A stretch of 15,451 bases of DNA from Erwinia sp. (GTDB taxonomy: Bacteria; Pseudomonadota; Gammaproteobacteria; Enterobacterales; Enterobacteriaceae), in contig DOOK01000022.1 in assembly GCA_003512805.1 (NCBI GenBank), positions 1 through 15,451 of the forward strand, given 5' to 3'. Below the pieces are notes generated by a model. The model saw only the letters and a list, made by a program, of their open reading frames with translations, did not search any database and was not told where the DNA came from. Below are positions 8,896-15,451 of the stretch, in pieces. The number at the start of each line of letters is the position of its first letter. Position 1 is the first letter of the stretch. A program made the translations under genes and the position numbers.

Positions 8896-8920
8896 TACTG
8901 TTGCGTCCCGTCATCCCGCT

Positions 8921-8954
8921 GTTAACATATTGGCAGAGTTAACACGAGGTTAAC
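8921..8954. repeat. Three GTTAAC hexamers upstream of wabN
   Basis: GTTAAC occurs at 8921-8926, 8938-8943 and 8949-8954. The last two are 11 bases apart, one helical turn, separated by ACGAG. The TTAA-N7-TTAA geometry resembles the PmrA/BasR box, whose hexamers are (C/T)TTAA(G/T) with five bases between, but the outer bases here are G and C. They lie after the predicted transcription start. Confidence 0.5.
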
Positions 8955-8972
8955 GCGGAGCGCCGCATCGAC

Positions 8973-9935
8973 ATGAAAAAACCTGCTTTCTTAATCACCA
9001 TCGATACGGAAGGTGATAATCTCTGGCGTAATCGTTCTGGTCAGGTAACCACCGAAAATGCCGCCTGGCTTGCCCGCTTTCAACAGCTTTGTGAGAAATA
9101 TACCTTTAAACCGACCTGGCTGACGAATTATGAAATGGCCATCGATCCGGTTTATATCGATTTCGCCCGCGATGTTATCGCTCGCGGCCAGGGAGAGGTG
9201 GGCATGCATCTGCACGCCTGGAACAGTCCGCCGGCTTATGAGCTGACTGACAACGACTGGCAGCATCAACCTTACCTGATTGAATACCCGCGTGAAGAAA
9301 TACGCAAAAAAGTTGCCTTTATGACGGCACTGCTGGAAGAGACGTTTAACGTCAAAATGCTCAGTCATCGGGCGGGACGCTGGGCTTTTAACGAGTATTA
9401 TGCTCAGCTGTTGGTCGAACACGGCTATCGGGTGGATTGCTCGGTTACGCCGGGCGTTAACTGGCGATTTTCGCCGGGCGCGCCGCAGGGTAACGGCGGC
9501 ACAGACTATACGCGTTTTCCCCGCTCGGCTTACTATCCTGATGCGGCAGATATCTCTCGGCCCGGTAAATCACCGCTGCTGGAAGTGCCGATGACCATCC
9601 GTTACAAGCATTCCGGTCTGATGAATGCTGTTAAGCAGGGCTACGATCGCCTGCGCGGCAAGCGCCGTAGTCCTTCCGTTTATTGGCTGCGTCCTACGGG
9701 CGGCAATGCGCAGCAGATGATCGAGGTGGCGGAGAAAACGCTGGCGGAAGGGGCGGATTACGTAGAGTTTATGCTTCACTCCAGCGAGTTTATGCCTGAT
9801 GGCAGCCCGACCTTTAAAACCGAAGCTGATATCGACCGGCTTTATGATGATTTGACGCAGCTGTTTGGCTGGCTACAAAGCCGTACGCAGGGCATGACGC
9901 TGGCGGAGTACGCTGCCGCAAAATCTGCCTTCTGA
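8973..9935 (+). CDS. wabN: Polysaccharide deacetylase-like protein, WabN-like (core GlcNAc deacetylase)
   Basis: Protein of 320 residues with carbohydrate-esterase-like deacetylase features. Motif 1 is ITIDTEGD (8-15) with D11, and the metal-binding histidines are in GEVGMHLHAW (74-83, H79 and H81). SHRAGRW (131-137) carries the conserved arginine. VDCSVTPG (154-161) and FMLHSSEF near the C-terminus follow. There is no signal peptide or membrane segment, so it acts in the cytoplasm, as expected of Klebsiella WabN, which removes the acetyl group from the GlcNAc added by WabH to leave glucosamine. It is the only complete + strand gene, divergent from wabH and convergent with the GT2 gene. A GGAG lies 12 bases before ATG, rather far. 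Assignment rests on recalled similarity plus the wabH neighbour. Confidence 0.75.
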   Translation: MKKPAFLITIDTEGDNLWRNRSGQVTTENAAWLARFQQLCEKYTFKPTWLTNYEMAIDPVYIDFARDVIARGQGEVGMHLHAWNSPPAYELTDNDWQHQPYLIEYPREEIRKKVAFMTALLEETFNVKMLSHRAGRWAFNEYYAQLLVEHGYRVDCSVTPGVNWRFSPGAPQGNGGTDYTRFPRSAYYPDAADISRPGKSPLLEVPMTIRYKHSGLMNAVKQGYDRLRGKRRSPSVYWLRPTGGNAQQMIEVAEKTLAEGADYVEFMLHSSEFMPDGSPTFKTEADIDRLYDDLTQLFGWLQSRTQGMTLAEYAAAKSAF

Positions 9936-9961
9936 ACAAAACGGGGCCATTAAAGTCCCCG
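9936..9961. terminator. Possible bidirectional terminator between wabN and the GT2 gene
   Basis: CGGGG (9942-9946) pairs with CCCCG (9957-9961) around an AT-rich loop containing the GT2 stop codon. On the minus strand the hairpin is followed by TTTTGTT; on the plus strand by CTTTCTT. The stem is short (5 bp plus one more pair after a mismatch), so strength is uncertain, but its place between convergent genes fits. Confidence 0.45.
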
Positions 9962-10867
9962 CTTTCTTACCGCCAGCATTTTTCTTTTATAGCTCATCCT
10001 GATCTTGCTGTTCAGCAAAAAACGCGCGAGACCGACCCGGGCGATCCGCGCTTTCACTTTGTCACCCTGTGAGGTTTTTTGCAGCTCGCTATGATAGCGG
10101 TTAGCAATATCCAGCCAGTGACAAGTGATCAGATGCTCATAGTGCGCGGGTAAAACCTCATCCATATGCGCAGTCGCGGCGATCAAACAGGTGATTTTAT
10201 CGGCATTAATGACCGAGGAGAGGCTTTGCTCATGTTTGCGATAGAGATAAAAGCCTGAGGAGGTAAACAACGTTTTCTTACTTTGCATCAGCAATGTCGG
10301 GAACAGCCAGGCATCTTCGTAGCAGATGAAGTCGGGGAAAGCGTGTTGCTGCATCAGCTCGCGTGAGAAAAACTGGCCGATAAAATGTGCCTGGTAGTCA
10401 CGGTGGATCAGAAAGCGCTCCACGGCGTCATGCGTCGTCAGCAGCTCAGGCTCAACAGGTTGCCACTGCACCGCAGGCGAGGGGGGCCGCACTTCAATAA
10501 TTTTGCTGAGCAGGATATCCGGTGATGTCTGGCTCAGCGTCTGCAGACGGTGTGCTAACGCATCAGGCAATAGCGTATCGTCGCCGTCCACCATTAAAAT
10601 ATAATCGCCGCGCGCCAGGCTTACGGCGTGATTACGTACTTTGCCTACGTTGCGATAGTCGGTGCGGCTGCTGCGAAGCTGCGGCAACTGCGCCGCATAA
10701 TGCTCGATAATGGACTGCGTGGCGTCTGTGGAGGCATCGTTAACCACGACAATCTCTGCCCGGTCAGCCGCCTCGCCCAGTGAGGCAACGACGCTTTCCA
10801 GCGTCCCGGCCAGCGTCCCGGCGCAGTTGTGGGCAGCAATCAGGATGCTAAGCATCGGGCTGTTCAT
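9950..10867 (-). CDS. GT2 glycosyltransferase, outer-core, substrate unknown
   Basis: Family 2 (GT-A fold) transferase of 305 residues. The N-terminus LSILIAAHNCAGTL (6-19) starts the nucleotide-binding domain, followed by VVNDASTDAT (41-50), the metal-binding DGDD (94-97) and the ED pair in CYEDAWLFP (182-190). The C-terminal third is less conserved and basic (SYKRKMLAVRKR at the end), as in enzymes that sit on the membrane surface. It overlaps waaC by ATGA and is the last gene of the hldD-waaF-waaC unit, a position where many enterobacteria have waaL or a core transferase. Donor and acceptor cannot be told from sequence; Klebsiella carries several such GT2 genes in its waa cluster. The tail is followed by a possible terminator shared with wabN. 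Confidence 0.85.
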   Translation of the reverse strand: MNSPMLSILIAAHNCAGTLAGTLESVVASLGEAADRAEIVVVNDASTDATQSIIEHYAAQLPQLRSSRTDYRNVGKVRNHAVSLARGDYILMVDGDDTLLPDALAHRLQTLSQTSPDILLSKIIEVRPPSPAVQWQPVEPELLTTHDAVERFLIHRDYQAHFIGQFFSRELMQQHAFPDFICYEDAWLFPTLLMQSKKTLFTSSGFYLYRKHEQSLSSVINADKITCLIAATAHMDEVLPAHYEHLITCHWLDIANRYHSELQKTSQGDKVKARIARVGLARFLLNSKIRMSYKRKMLAVRKRGL

Positions 10868-11853
10868 GACGGTTTTTCCGGCGCCAGGCTGGCCAGCAGC
10901 CTCAGCTGTGTTAACACTTCTTCAGGCGATATATCCGCCATCCGGTTGCCCTGTACGGGTTTAAGCACGAACTGATTTTTACCATAGCCGCCAATCAGAC
11001 CCGGATCGGTGGGGCCGTACAGCGTAATGTTAGGGCGATCCAGCGCTGCCGTTAAATGGCTAAGCCCGGTATCTACCGACACCACGGCTGCAGCGCCAGC
11101 TAAGGTACGCGCGACCTGTTCCAGGGTGAGTTTGGGCAGGACGTCCACATAGTCGAAGCCAGCCGCCAGCCGCTGGGCGCGCTGGTGTTCATGCTCCGCG
11201 CCCCACGGCAGTTTGATCTGCAGGCCGCAGCCGTCCAGCTGCGTAATAAGTTCGCGCCACTGCGCTTCTGGCCAATGCTTTTCATCACGTGTGGTGGCGT
11301 GCAGGAACACCAGATAGCGGCCCGCATTCGGCGAAGGTTCACGCATAAAGTGTTGCGCGATAGCGTAATCACCAGGCGTTTCCGGCAGCGGATAGTTAAG
11401 GCTTTTGGCGAACAGCTCACGCGTGCGCTGCACGGCGTGCTGTCGCTTATCGATTTCGTGGCGTTGGTCATACCACCAGCTGGCAAAAGGCTCGCGCGCG
11501 CTGCGACTATCCTGGCCATGCTTAACGCCTTTGGCAATGCGGGTTACCAGAGCGGCACTTTTGATCAGGCCCTGCGCGTCGATTACCACGTCGTACTGGC
11601 GCGACTGCACATCACGCTTGAACAGAAAGCGCTCTTCCCGCACTTCGCTGCCAAACCAGTGTTTTCGCCAGCGGCGGATCGCCACGGGGATCACCCGGTC
11701 AACGGCCGGATGCCAGGAAGGAATTTGCGCGAAGCCTTCTTCCACGACCCAGTCAAAACGGATACCGGGAATGGCCTGCATGGCATCGGTCAGGGCAGGT
11801 AGCGTATGCAGCACATCGCCCATTGAGGACGTTTTCACAATCAGGACGTGCAT
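10864..11853 (-). CDS. waaC: LPS heptosyltransferase I
   Basis: GT9 enzyme of 329 residues that adds the first L-glycero-D-manno-heptose to Kdo2-lipid A, at the cytoplasmic face of the inner membrane. The N-terminus VLIVKTSSMGDVLHTLPALTD carries the catalytic D13; HATTRDEKHWP has K191; and VSVDTGLSHLTAAL has D260 and H265, followed by the TLYGPTDPGLIGGYG donor loop. The whole protein reads like E. coli WaaC, with a slightly different C-terminal tail. A strong GGAGG ribosome site lies four bases before ATG 11853, inside the end of waaF, and the two genes overlap by 13 bases. The end overlaps the GT2 gene by ATGA. Confidence 0.97.
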   Translation of the reverse strand: MHVLIVKTSSMGDVLHTLPALTDAMQAIPGIRFDWVVEEGFAQIPSWHPAVDRVIPVAIRRWRKHWFGSEVREERFLFKRDVQSRQYDVVIDAQGLIKSAALVTRIAKGVKHGQDSRSAREPFASWWYDQRHEIDKRQHAVQRTRELFAKSLNYPLPETPGDYAIAQHFMREPSPNAGRYLVFLHATTRDEKHWPEAQWRELITQLDGCGLQIKLPWGAEHEHQRAQRLAAGFDYVDVLPKLTLEQVARTLAGAAAVVSVDTGLSHLTAALDRPNITLYGPTDPGLIGGYGKNQFVLKPVQGNRMADISPEEVLTQLRLLASLAPEKPS

Positions 11854-12902
11854 ACAGCCTCCAGAGGTCGACCCAGCAGCGTGGCCAGCTCTTCCGCTAC
11901 GCGTTGTGGGTCGATATCAATCAGGCTCTGGTGATAGCCTTCTTCTGCCTCGCCTTTACGTACCTTGTGATAGCCGGTAATCAGCCGGATTACGCGCGCT
12001 TTTTGTGACAACGGTGGCGTAAAGTCCGGGCTGCTCGGGCCGTACAGCGCGACGAGCGGGCGATCCAGCGCGGCAGCGATATGCATCAGGCCGGAGTCAT
12101 TGCTGATCACGGCCTGGCAGTGCGCCAGCAGAATGACCGCCTGCTCCAGTTGGGTTTCGCCAGCCAGGTTGTGACAGTGCTGACGAGACGTTTCCTGTAG
12201 GCTTTGCAGAATTTGCTCGCCGGTTTCTCTGTCTTTGGCTGAGCCAAACAGCGCAATCTGATAGCCACCGTCAATCAGCCGCTGCGCCAGGGCGGCATAG
12301 TGATAGTGCGGCCAGCGCTTGGCCGGGCCAAATTCAGCGCCGGGACAAAAGCCAATGAGGGGCCTTTCCGCATTCAGCTTAAAGTCGGTGGCCATTGCCA
12401 GCTTTTCCTGCTCGTTGACGAGCAGCTTCGGCCACAGCAGCGGCTGGGGCAGATCGCTGGCACGAGCGACTTGCGTTTTGTCGTAAGCCAGCGCGACGTA
12501 GCGTTCGACCATTAATGGAAACGCTGCTTTGTCCAGTACCCGAATATCATTCAACAGGCCGTAGCGCATTTCGCCGCGCCAGCCGGTGCGGGTAGTGATA
12601 TCGGCAAAGAAAGGCACCAGCGCGGATTTAAACGAGTTGGGCAGAACGTAAGCGCGATCGTAGCCCTTATCGCGTAGGGCTCGACCCAGACGGCGGCGCT
12701 CACCCAGCGCCAGCGCGCCATGGCCCAGCGGCATAGCCAGCGCCTCGTTAACTTCGGGCATCCGCGACAGCAGGGGACGACACCATGCAGGCGCCATCAC
12801 ATCAATTGTGGCTTCAGGCCAGCGCTGTTTCAGGGTGCGGTAGAGGCTTTGCGACATCAACATATCGCCGACCCATGAAGGCCCGATCACCAAAATTTTC
12901 AT
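11841..12902 (-). CDS. waaF: LPS heptosyltransferase II
   Basis: GT9 enzyme of 353 residues that adds heptose II to heptose I. Motifs: MKILVIGPSWVGDMLMSQSL with D13; FCPGAEFGPAKRWP (185-198) with K195; and the signature SNDSGLMHIAAALDRPLVALYGP from 267 with D269 and H274. The SWVGDMLM and FCPGAEFGPAKRWP stretches separate WaaF from WaaC and WaaQ. It starts 16 bases after the hldD stop with a weak GGA seven bases before ATG, and overlaps waaC by 13 bases. The order hldD-waaF-waaC is conserved through Enterobacterales; the length is close to the 348 residues of the E. coli protein. Confidence 0.97.
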   Translation of the reverse strand: MKILVIGPSWVGDMLMSQSLYRTLKQRWPEATIDVMAPAWCRPLLSRMPEVNEALAMPLGHGALALGERRRLGRALRDKGYDRAYVLPNSFKSALVPFFADITTRTGWRGEMRYGLLNDIRVLDKAAFPLMVERYVALAYDKTQVARASDLPQPLLWPKLLVNEQEKLAMATDFKLNAERPLIGFCPGAEFGPAKRWPHYHYAALAQRLIDGGYQIALFGSAKDRETGEQILQSLQETSRQHCHNLAGETQLEQAVILLAHCQAVISNDSGLMHIAAALDRPLVALYGPSSPDFTPPLSQKARVIRLITGYHKVRKGEAEEGYHQSLIDIDPQRVAEELATLLGRPLEAVCTS

Positions 12903-12918
12903 TGCCGGATCCGTCCCG

Positions 12919-13851
12919 TTACGCGTCGCGATTCAGCCAGGCCATATAGTCGGCCACGCCTTCCGCCACGGTTTTGAATGGCTTATCGTAGCCTGCCGCG
13001 CGCAGTTTAGTCTGGTCTGCCAGCGTGTAGGCCTGATAGCGTCCTTTCAGTTTTTCCGGGAAAGGAATGTATTCTATTTCGCCTTTCTGGTGGAAGTTCA
13101 GCGCGGCGTCGGCCACTTCCTGGAAAGATTCGGCGCGGCCGGTTCCGCAGTTAAAAATACCGGAAACGTTGTTTTCCCAGAACCACAAATTGACGGCGGC
13201 GACGTCTTCCACATAGATAAAATCGCGCTTAAAGTTATCGCTGCCTTCGAACAGTTTTGGATTTTCGCCATTGTTCAGCTGCGTATTCAGATGAAAAGCT
13301 ACGCTCGCCATACTGCCCTTATGGCCTTCACGCGGGCCATACACATTGAAATAGCGGAAGCCGCAAATCTGCGACTGCGCTTCCGGCAGGATCTCGCGCA
13401 CGTAGTGGTCGAACAGCATTTTAGAGTAGCCGTAGACGTTTAGTGGCTGCTCATACTGACGCTCTTCAATAAAATTGTCGTTACGGCCACCGTAGGTCGC
13501 AGCAGAAGAGGCGTACAGGAAGGGGATCTGACGCTCAAGACAGTAGTGCAGTAGCTCTTTGGAGTACTGATAGTTATTGTCCATCATGTACTTGCCGTCC
13601 CACTCGGTAGTGGAAGAGCAGGCACCTTCATGGAAAACCGCCTCGACGTCGCCAAAATCTTCATCCGCCAGAATAGCGATCAGGAAATCTTCTTTATCCA
13701 TGTAATCGGCAATATTCAAATCCGCCAGGTTAGCGAATTTCGTGCCGTCTTTCAGGTTATCGACCACCAGAATATCGGTGTGGCCTTTGTCATTCAGCGC
13801 TTTGATAATGTTGCTACCGATAAATCCCGCGCCGCCAGTAACGATAATCAT
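12919..13851 (-). CDS. hldD: ADP-L-glycero-D-manno-heptose 6-epimerase
   Basis: NADP-dependent short-chain dehydrogenase/reductase family epimerase, 310 residues as in E. coli HldD (RfaD). It converts ADP-D-glycero-beta-D-manno-heptose to the L-glycero form used by WaaC, WaaF and WaaQ. The Rossmann loop GGAGFIG is at 6-12; the catalytic residues S116, Y140 and K144 (in YGYSK) and K178 (in REGHKG) are all in place. ATG 13851 has an AAAGG ribosome site nine bases upstream. It is the first gene of the leftward hldD-waaF-waaC-GT2 unit and has a 134-base upstream region with a plausible promoter. Confidence 0.98.
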   Translation of the reverse strand: MIIVTGGAGFIGSNIIKALNDKGHTDILVVDNLKDGTKFANLADLNIADYMDKEDFLIAILADEDFGDVEAVFHEGACSSTTEWDGKYMMDNNYQYSKELLHYCLERQIPFLYASSAATYGGRNDNFIEERQYEQPLNVYGYSKMLFDHYVREILPEAQSQICGFRYFNVYGPREGHKGSMASVAFHLNTQLNNGENPKLFEGSDNFKRDFIYVEDVAAVNLWFWENNVSGIFNCGTGRAESFQEVADAALNFHQKGEIEYIPFPEKLKGRYQAYTLADQTKLRAAGYDKPFKTVAEGVADYMAWLNRDA

Positions 13852-13909
13852 GAGTTTTAACCTTTAAATAATGTGGGTGAAACGCTAAGTTCACGCGCTA
13901 ATGCCCAAT

Positions 13910-13918
13910 ATCATAACA
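13910..13918 (-). promoter_or_regulatory. Extended -10 promoter for the hldD operon
   Basis: On the minus strand TGTTATGAT (13918-13910) matches the extended -10 pattern with one mismatch (TATGAT for TATAAT). A -35 hexamer at 17 bases is poor (CTGTGT). Transcription would start near 13903, about 50 bases before the ATG. Closer to the gene, CCCACATT with GTGAAC about a dozen bases upstream faintly resembles a sigma32 promoter; E. coli rfaD is known to be heat-shock controlled. Confidence 0.4.
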
Positions 13919-13985
13919 TCTCATCCTGCCTCACACAGCCGGAGGACTCCGTAAGAGACGGTAAATTCCGGCCGGGGAGGGCAAC

Positions 13986-14909
13986 TTACTTCAGCTTTTC
14001 CGCATCGGTGAGATAGCGCACTTTACGGGTATAGTCCTGACCCTTGAAGGTCAGCGGGGTATCGGGCGACTGCAAATATTTTTGCCATTCGGCCAGCGGG
14101 AAGCCGCCGTGCGCCCCCACCACCTCTTTGGGAATCGTCGCGGCGCCGCCGCCGATCTTTTTGGAAACCGGCCAGTTTACCCAATCGCCTAAATTGACGG
14201 TTTTAAAATCCAGTAAATCCAGAAGGGCAGCCAGGGGAAGCTGATCGGTCGGGGGTTGCGAGTCGTCCAGCATTTCCCAGGTATCTTTGAACATGGCCAG
14301 CCATAAAGGGCACAACCGCTTCCAGGTCGCCCGGGTTGCCACAAGAAAGGCGCTGTTAGCGTGATCCTGTAAAAAAGGTCGGATAGTGTGACGGTAATAG
14401 GCTGGCCGCTTTTCTTCCGGCGCGCCCATCAGTTTGGCCGCCATCTTTCCCTGACGGAAACTGGAATAGAGATGGTTATCAAGGACGTTAATTTCTGGCA
14501 TTTGTAATAAATTGAGATCGGAATCGATCATCAAAATGCCTTCTGTTTCCGCATATAAGGGCGCTTGTATTTTGATTAAGCGACTGCGGTAAATTTGCTT
14601 ATAGCGATAATTCTCTTCCCGCATGGGCACATCCAACGTCACGACGCGGGTTTTCTCCGGTAGCTGACCAAACGCCTCTGGAGGCTGGTCACTGACGATG
14701 ACGATTTCCTGTGCCGCAGGGGCGAAGCGTGAAGCGAACAGCGCACTCAGCGTGGCTTCTTCAACAAAATCTGCGCCCGTACAGGGGATAACAATGGAGG
14801 TGACCGGGACAGCTCCCTGAACTTCTGGCTGTTGGTAAGGAATATTGTGTCGTGCACGAATATGCCGAAATCGGGGATTCAAGAATTCAAACATGCGATG
14901 AGTTTCCAT
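13986..14909 (-). CDS. Uncharacterised GT-A-like glycosyltransferase
   Basis: Protein of 307 residues that I cannot assign to a named LPS enzyme. A nucleotide-sugar-transferase fold is suggested by VTSIVIPCTGADF (36-48), EIVIVSDQPPE (68-78) and especially GILMIDSDLNLL (124-135), with a DxD metal site at 129-131. Later PTDQLPLAALLDLL (220-233) and VVGAHGGFP (263-271) look like acceptor-side motifs of GT8- or GT2-type enzymes. No signal peptide or membrane helix is seen. The start is either ATG 14909 (23-base overlap with the preceding GT4) or ATG 14894 (8-base overlap); the latter has GGAAA about 7-10 bases upstream. It lies just upstream of hldD, where E. coli has none of its core genes, so it probably belongs to an added polysaccharide unit. 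Confidence 0.7.
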   Translation of the reverse strand: METHRMFEFLNPRFRHIRARHNIPYQQPEVQGAVPVTSIVIPCTGADFVEEATLSALFASRFAPAAQEIVIVSDQPPEAFGQLPEKTRVVTLDVPMREENYRYKQIYRSRLIKIQAPLYAETEGILMIDSDLNLLQMPEINVLDNHLYSSFRQGKMAAKLMGAPEEKRPAYYRHTIRPFLQDHANSAFLVATRATWKRLCPLWLAMFKDTWEMLDDSQPPTDQLPLAALLDLLDFKTVNLGDWVNWPVSKKIGGGAATIPKEVVGAHGGFPLAEWQKYLQSPDTPLTFKGQDYTRKVRYLTDAEKLK

Positions 14910-15451
14910 AAGCCGCAGTTTTTAAAATAGTTTCCACGCCACTGACATAGTGCTCAATGGCATAGTGTTCTTTGACGTGGCGATTTGCCTGCCTCAGTAG
15001 CTGGTGACGCTTTTCTGCGTCCAGCCACAGCGTTTCCATTTGGTTAAACAGGCCTTGCGTATCACCGTAATCAAACAGCAGACCGGTTTCGTTATGCTGG
15101 ATTAGTTCTGCCGTGCCGGTGACTTTTGAACCGATGACGGCGGTGTTGAGTAGCATCGCTTCCAACACCACGCGCGGCAAGCCTTCGCTTTTTGACGCGA
15201 GGATAAAAACGTCGAAAGCGGCGAGATAATCGAGTGGATTGCTACGAAAACCGGCGAAAATCACGCGATCCTGTATACCTGCCTGTATCGCCTGTTGTTT
15301 TAGCGCTCCCAGCTCCGGCCCTTCGCCCAGAATCACCATGCGCCAGTCTGCTTCTGGAAAAGCGGCAGCAAATTTTGCCATGGCCTGTAACGTATGGTGG
15401 TTGGATTTCCTGGCGATTAGCGAGCCGATACTGCCAAAAACAAAGGTGTTG
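14887..15451 (-). CDS. GT4 glycosyltransferase, 3' part only
   Basis: C-terminal domain of a GT-B fold family 4 transferase; the frame runs through the right edge, so the N-terminal half is missing. About 187 residues are visible. They begin with FVFGSIGSLIARKSNHHTL, the typical start of the second Rossmann domain with its phosphate-binding loop, and include the E-x7-E pair in SEGLPRVVLEAM, followed by TGTAELI, and a final helix. ATG 15381 is an internal methionine, not the start. It overlaps the following GT-A-like gene, so the two are co-transcribed and probably act on the same glycan. The sugar and acceptor are unknown; it is related in general to core and O-antigen or capsule GT4 enzymes. 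Confidence 0.88.
   Translation of the reverse strand, partial: NTFVFGSIGSLIARKSNHHTLQAMAKFAAAFPEADWRMVILGEGPELGALKQQAIQAGIQDRVIFAGFRSNPLDYLAAFDVFILASKSEGLPRVVLEAMLLNTAVIGSKVTGTAELIQHNETGLLFDYGDTQGLFNQMETLWLDAEKRHQLLRQANRHVKEHYAIEHYVSGVETILKTAAYGNSSHV

Larger units (their letters stand above)
8675..8972. other. Divergent intergenic region between wabH and wabN
   Basis: A 298-base stretch without a gene, lower in G+C than its flanks in the middle. It holds an extended -10 promoter reading toward wabN, a near-perfect dyad at 8826-8854, and three GTTAAC hexamers close to the wabN start; each is listed separately. For wabH a weak minus-strand pair exists: TTGGCT about 16 bases before TATTTT, overlapping the dyad. 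I see no tRNA, small RNA with clear terminator, or mobile-element end here. Confidence 0.6.

Noticed and set aside
11185..11802. Plus-strand open frame of 205 codons inside waaC
   Set aside because: It is antisense to a gene with all its catalytic motifs in place. The translation has no recognisable domain, and such frames are common opposite G+C-rich coding DNA.

Overview
The window is an LPS core-oligosaccharide (waa/rfa) locus of a gammaproteobacterium of the order Enterobacterales. The order mutM > < coaD-waaE-waaA at one end and waaC-waaF-hldD at the other is the classical enterobacterial frame, and CoaD, WaaA, WaaC and HldD read almost residue for residue like the E. coli proteins I remember. 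The outer-core genes are not of the E. coli/Salmonella kind. They look like the Klebsiella/Serratia set (WaaE, WabG, WabH, WabN), which also fits Erwinia/Pantoea-like bacteria. I cannot name the genus from sequence alone.

Layout, left to right: the 3' end of mutM (+) meets coaD (-) tail to tail with one base between stop codons. Leftward then run coaD, waaE and waaA (1-2.9 kb), packed by an ATGA overlap and a TAAATG junction. Next, 3.0-7.4 kb, is a second leftward group, read in transcription order as a 36-codon small ORF, a membrane-anchored GT9 (heptosyltransferase-family) protein, a WaaH/YibD-like GT2, WaaQ, and a WabG-like GT4. A lone wabH-like GT4 (-) follows at 7.6-8.7 kb. It is divergent, across 298 bp, from a wabN-like deacetylase (+), the only complete rightward gene. 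Convergent with wabN is a GT2 that ends the leftward hldD-waaF-waaC-GT2 operon (10-13.9 kb). To the right of hldD are an uncharacterised GT-A-like protein and a truncated GT4, also leftward.

How the genes work together (known families plus inference): HldD makes ADP-L-glycero-D-manno-heptose; WaaA adds Kdo to lipid A; WaaC, WaaF and WaaQ add heptoses I, II and III; WaaE puts glucose on HepI; the WabG-like enzyme puts galacturonic acid on HepII; the WaaH-like enzyme would put a uronic acid on HepIII; WabH adds GlcNAc, which WabN deacetylates to GlcN. The remaining GT2, GT9, GT-A and GT4 proteins would build strain-specific sugars. No WaaP/WaaY heptose kinase and no polytopic WaaL ligase is visible, which suggests a core whose negative charge comes from uronic acids rather than phosphate. 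WaaL, if present, lies outside the window.

Most worth a second look: the small ORF coupled to the GT9 gene; the GT9 protein, which lacks the usual motif histidine and carries an N-terminal membrane anchor; the WaaH-like gene inside a waa operon; the inverted wabN with three GTTAAC hexamers in its leader; and the unrecognised GT-A gene upstream of hldD.
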